Below the pieces are notes generated by a model. The model was given only the letters and a program-made list of their open reading frames with translations, made no database searches and was not told where the DNA came from. Made by a program: the position numbers and the translations under genes. A stretch of DNA of 5,421 nucleotides from Bacillota bacterium (lineage in GTDB: Bacteria; Bacillota; Clostridia; Lachnospirales; Lachnospiraceae): the NCBI GenBank assembly GCA_023437885.1, contig JAEZFH010000103.1, positions 1 to 5,421 of the forward strand. The letters run 5' to 3'. Below are positions 5,372-5,421 of the stretch, in pieces (within the stretch, counting starts at the first letter, position 1; the number at the start of each line of letters is the position of its first letter).

Positions 5372-5421
5372 GTATTGATTAAAGAAGAAAGTGTAGAAAC
5401 GGTAAAATGGAACCATATTAT

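Noticed and set aside
5375..5421. Possible promoter after the terminator (TTGATT with TAAAAT)
   Set aside because: The spacer is 22 bases, too long for a sigma-A promoter, and no gene start follows within the window.
1..5421. CRISPR arrays, insertion sequences, tRNA or rRNA genes, phage attachment sites
   Set aside because: No spaced direct repeats of CRISPR type, no transposase or terminal inverted repeats, and no tRNA or rRNA sequence was seen on either strand.

Overview
The window looks like chromosomal DNA of a Gram-positive Firmicute of the Clostridia, most likely a Lachnospiraceae-type gut anaerobe. This is inferred from AT-leaning DNA, strong AGGAGG-type ribosome binding sites, a consensus sigma-A promoter, a split (CapA/CapB-type) tyrosine kinase system, a class D-like sortase, and the sequence style of the ribosomal proteins. 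No species can be named from the sequence alone. All genes lie on the + strand.

Positions 1-4179 form a tightly packed, probably co-transcribed cell-surface block whose promoter lies upstream of the window. In order: the 3' end of an acidic surface protein with a C-terminal membrane anchor (1-447); a sortase with an intact His/Cys/Arg triad (440-1099) overlapping it by 8 bases; an unrecognised four-helix membrane protein with a large outside domain (1109-1954); a CpsB/YwqE-type PHP-family tyrosine phosphatase (1968-2705); a Wzz/CapA-type polysaccharide co-polymerase and kinase activator (2717-3475); and a CapB/CpsD-type cytoplasmic tyrosine kinase ending in a tyrosine-rich tandem repeat (3481-4179). 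The last three make a complete phosphorylation cycle that usually controls the chain length and export of capsule or exopolysaccharide. The first three suggest anchoring of a surface protein. No glycosyltransferase, flippase or polymerase is present here, so the polysaccharide being controlled must be encoded elsewhere.

Positions 4180-4460 are non-coding but full of signals. A perfect TTGACA-N17-TATAAT promoter begins 14 bases after the kinase stop. About 230 bases of structured leader follow, with at least three hairpins and short direct repeats, ending in a strong ribosome binding site. No terminator is visible between the kinase and this promoter, so surface-operon transcripts may read into the ribosomal genes.

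Positions 4461-5315 hold the conserved rplM-rpsI pair (ribosomal proteins uL13 and uS9). It is closed by a textbook intrinsic terminator at 5336-5371. The final 50 bases show nothing that can be supported.

The most interesting points are the sortase, four-helix protein and tyrosine-phosphorylation genes packed together, a possible non-canonical sorting signal (ITDTG), the unknown four-helix protein, and the long structured rplM leader.
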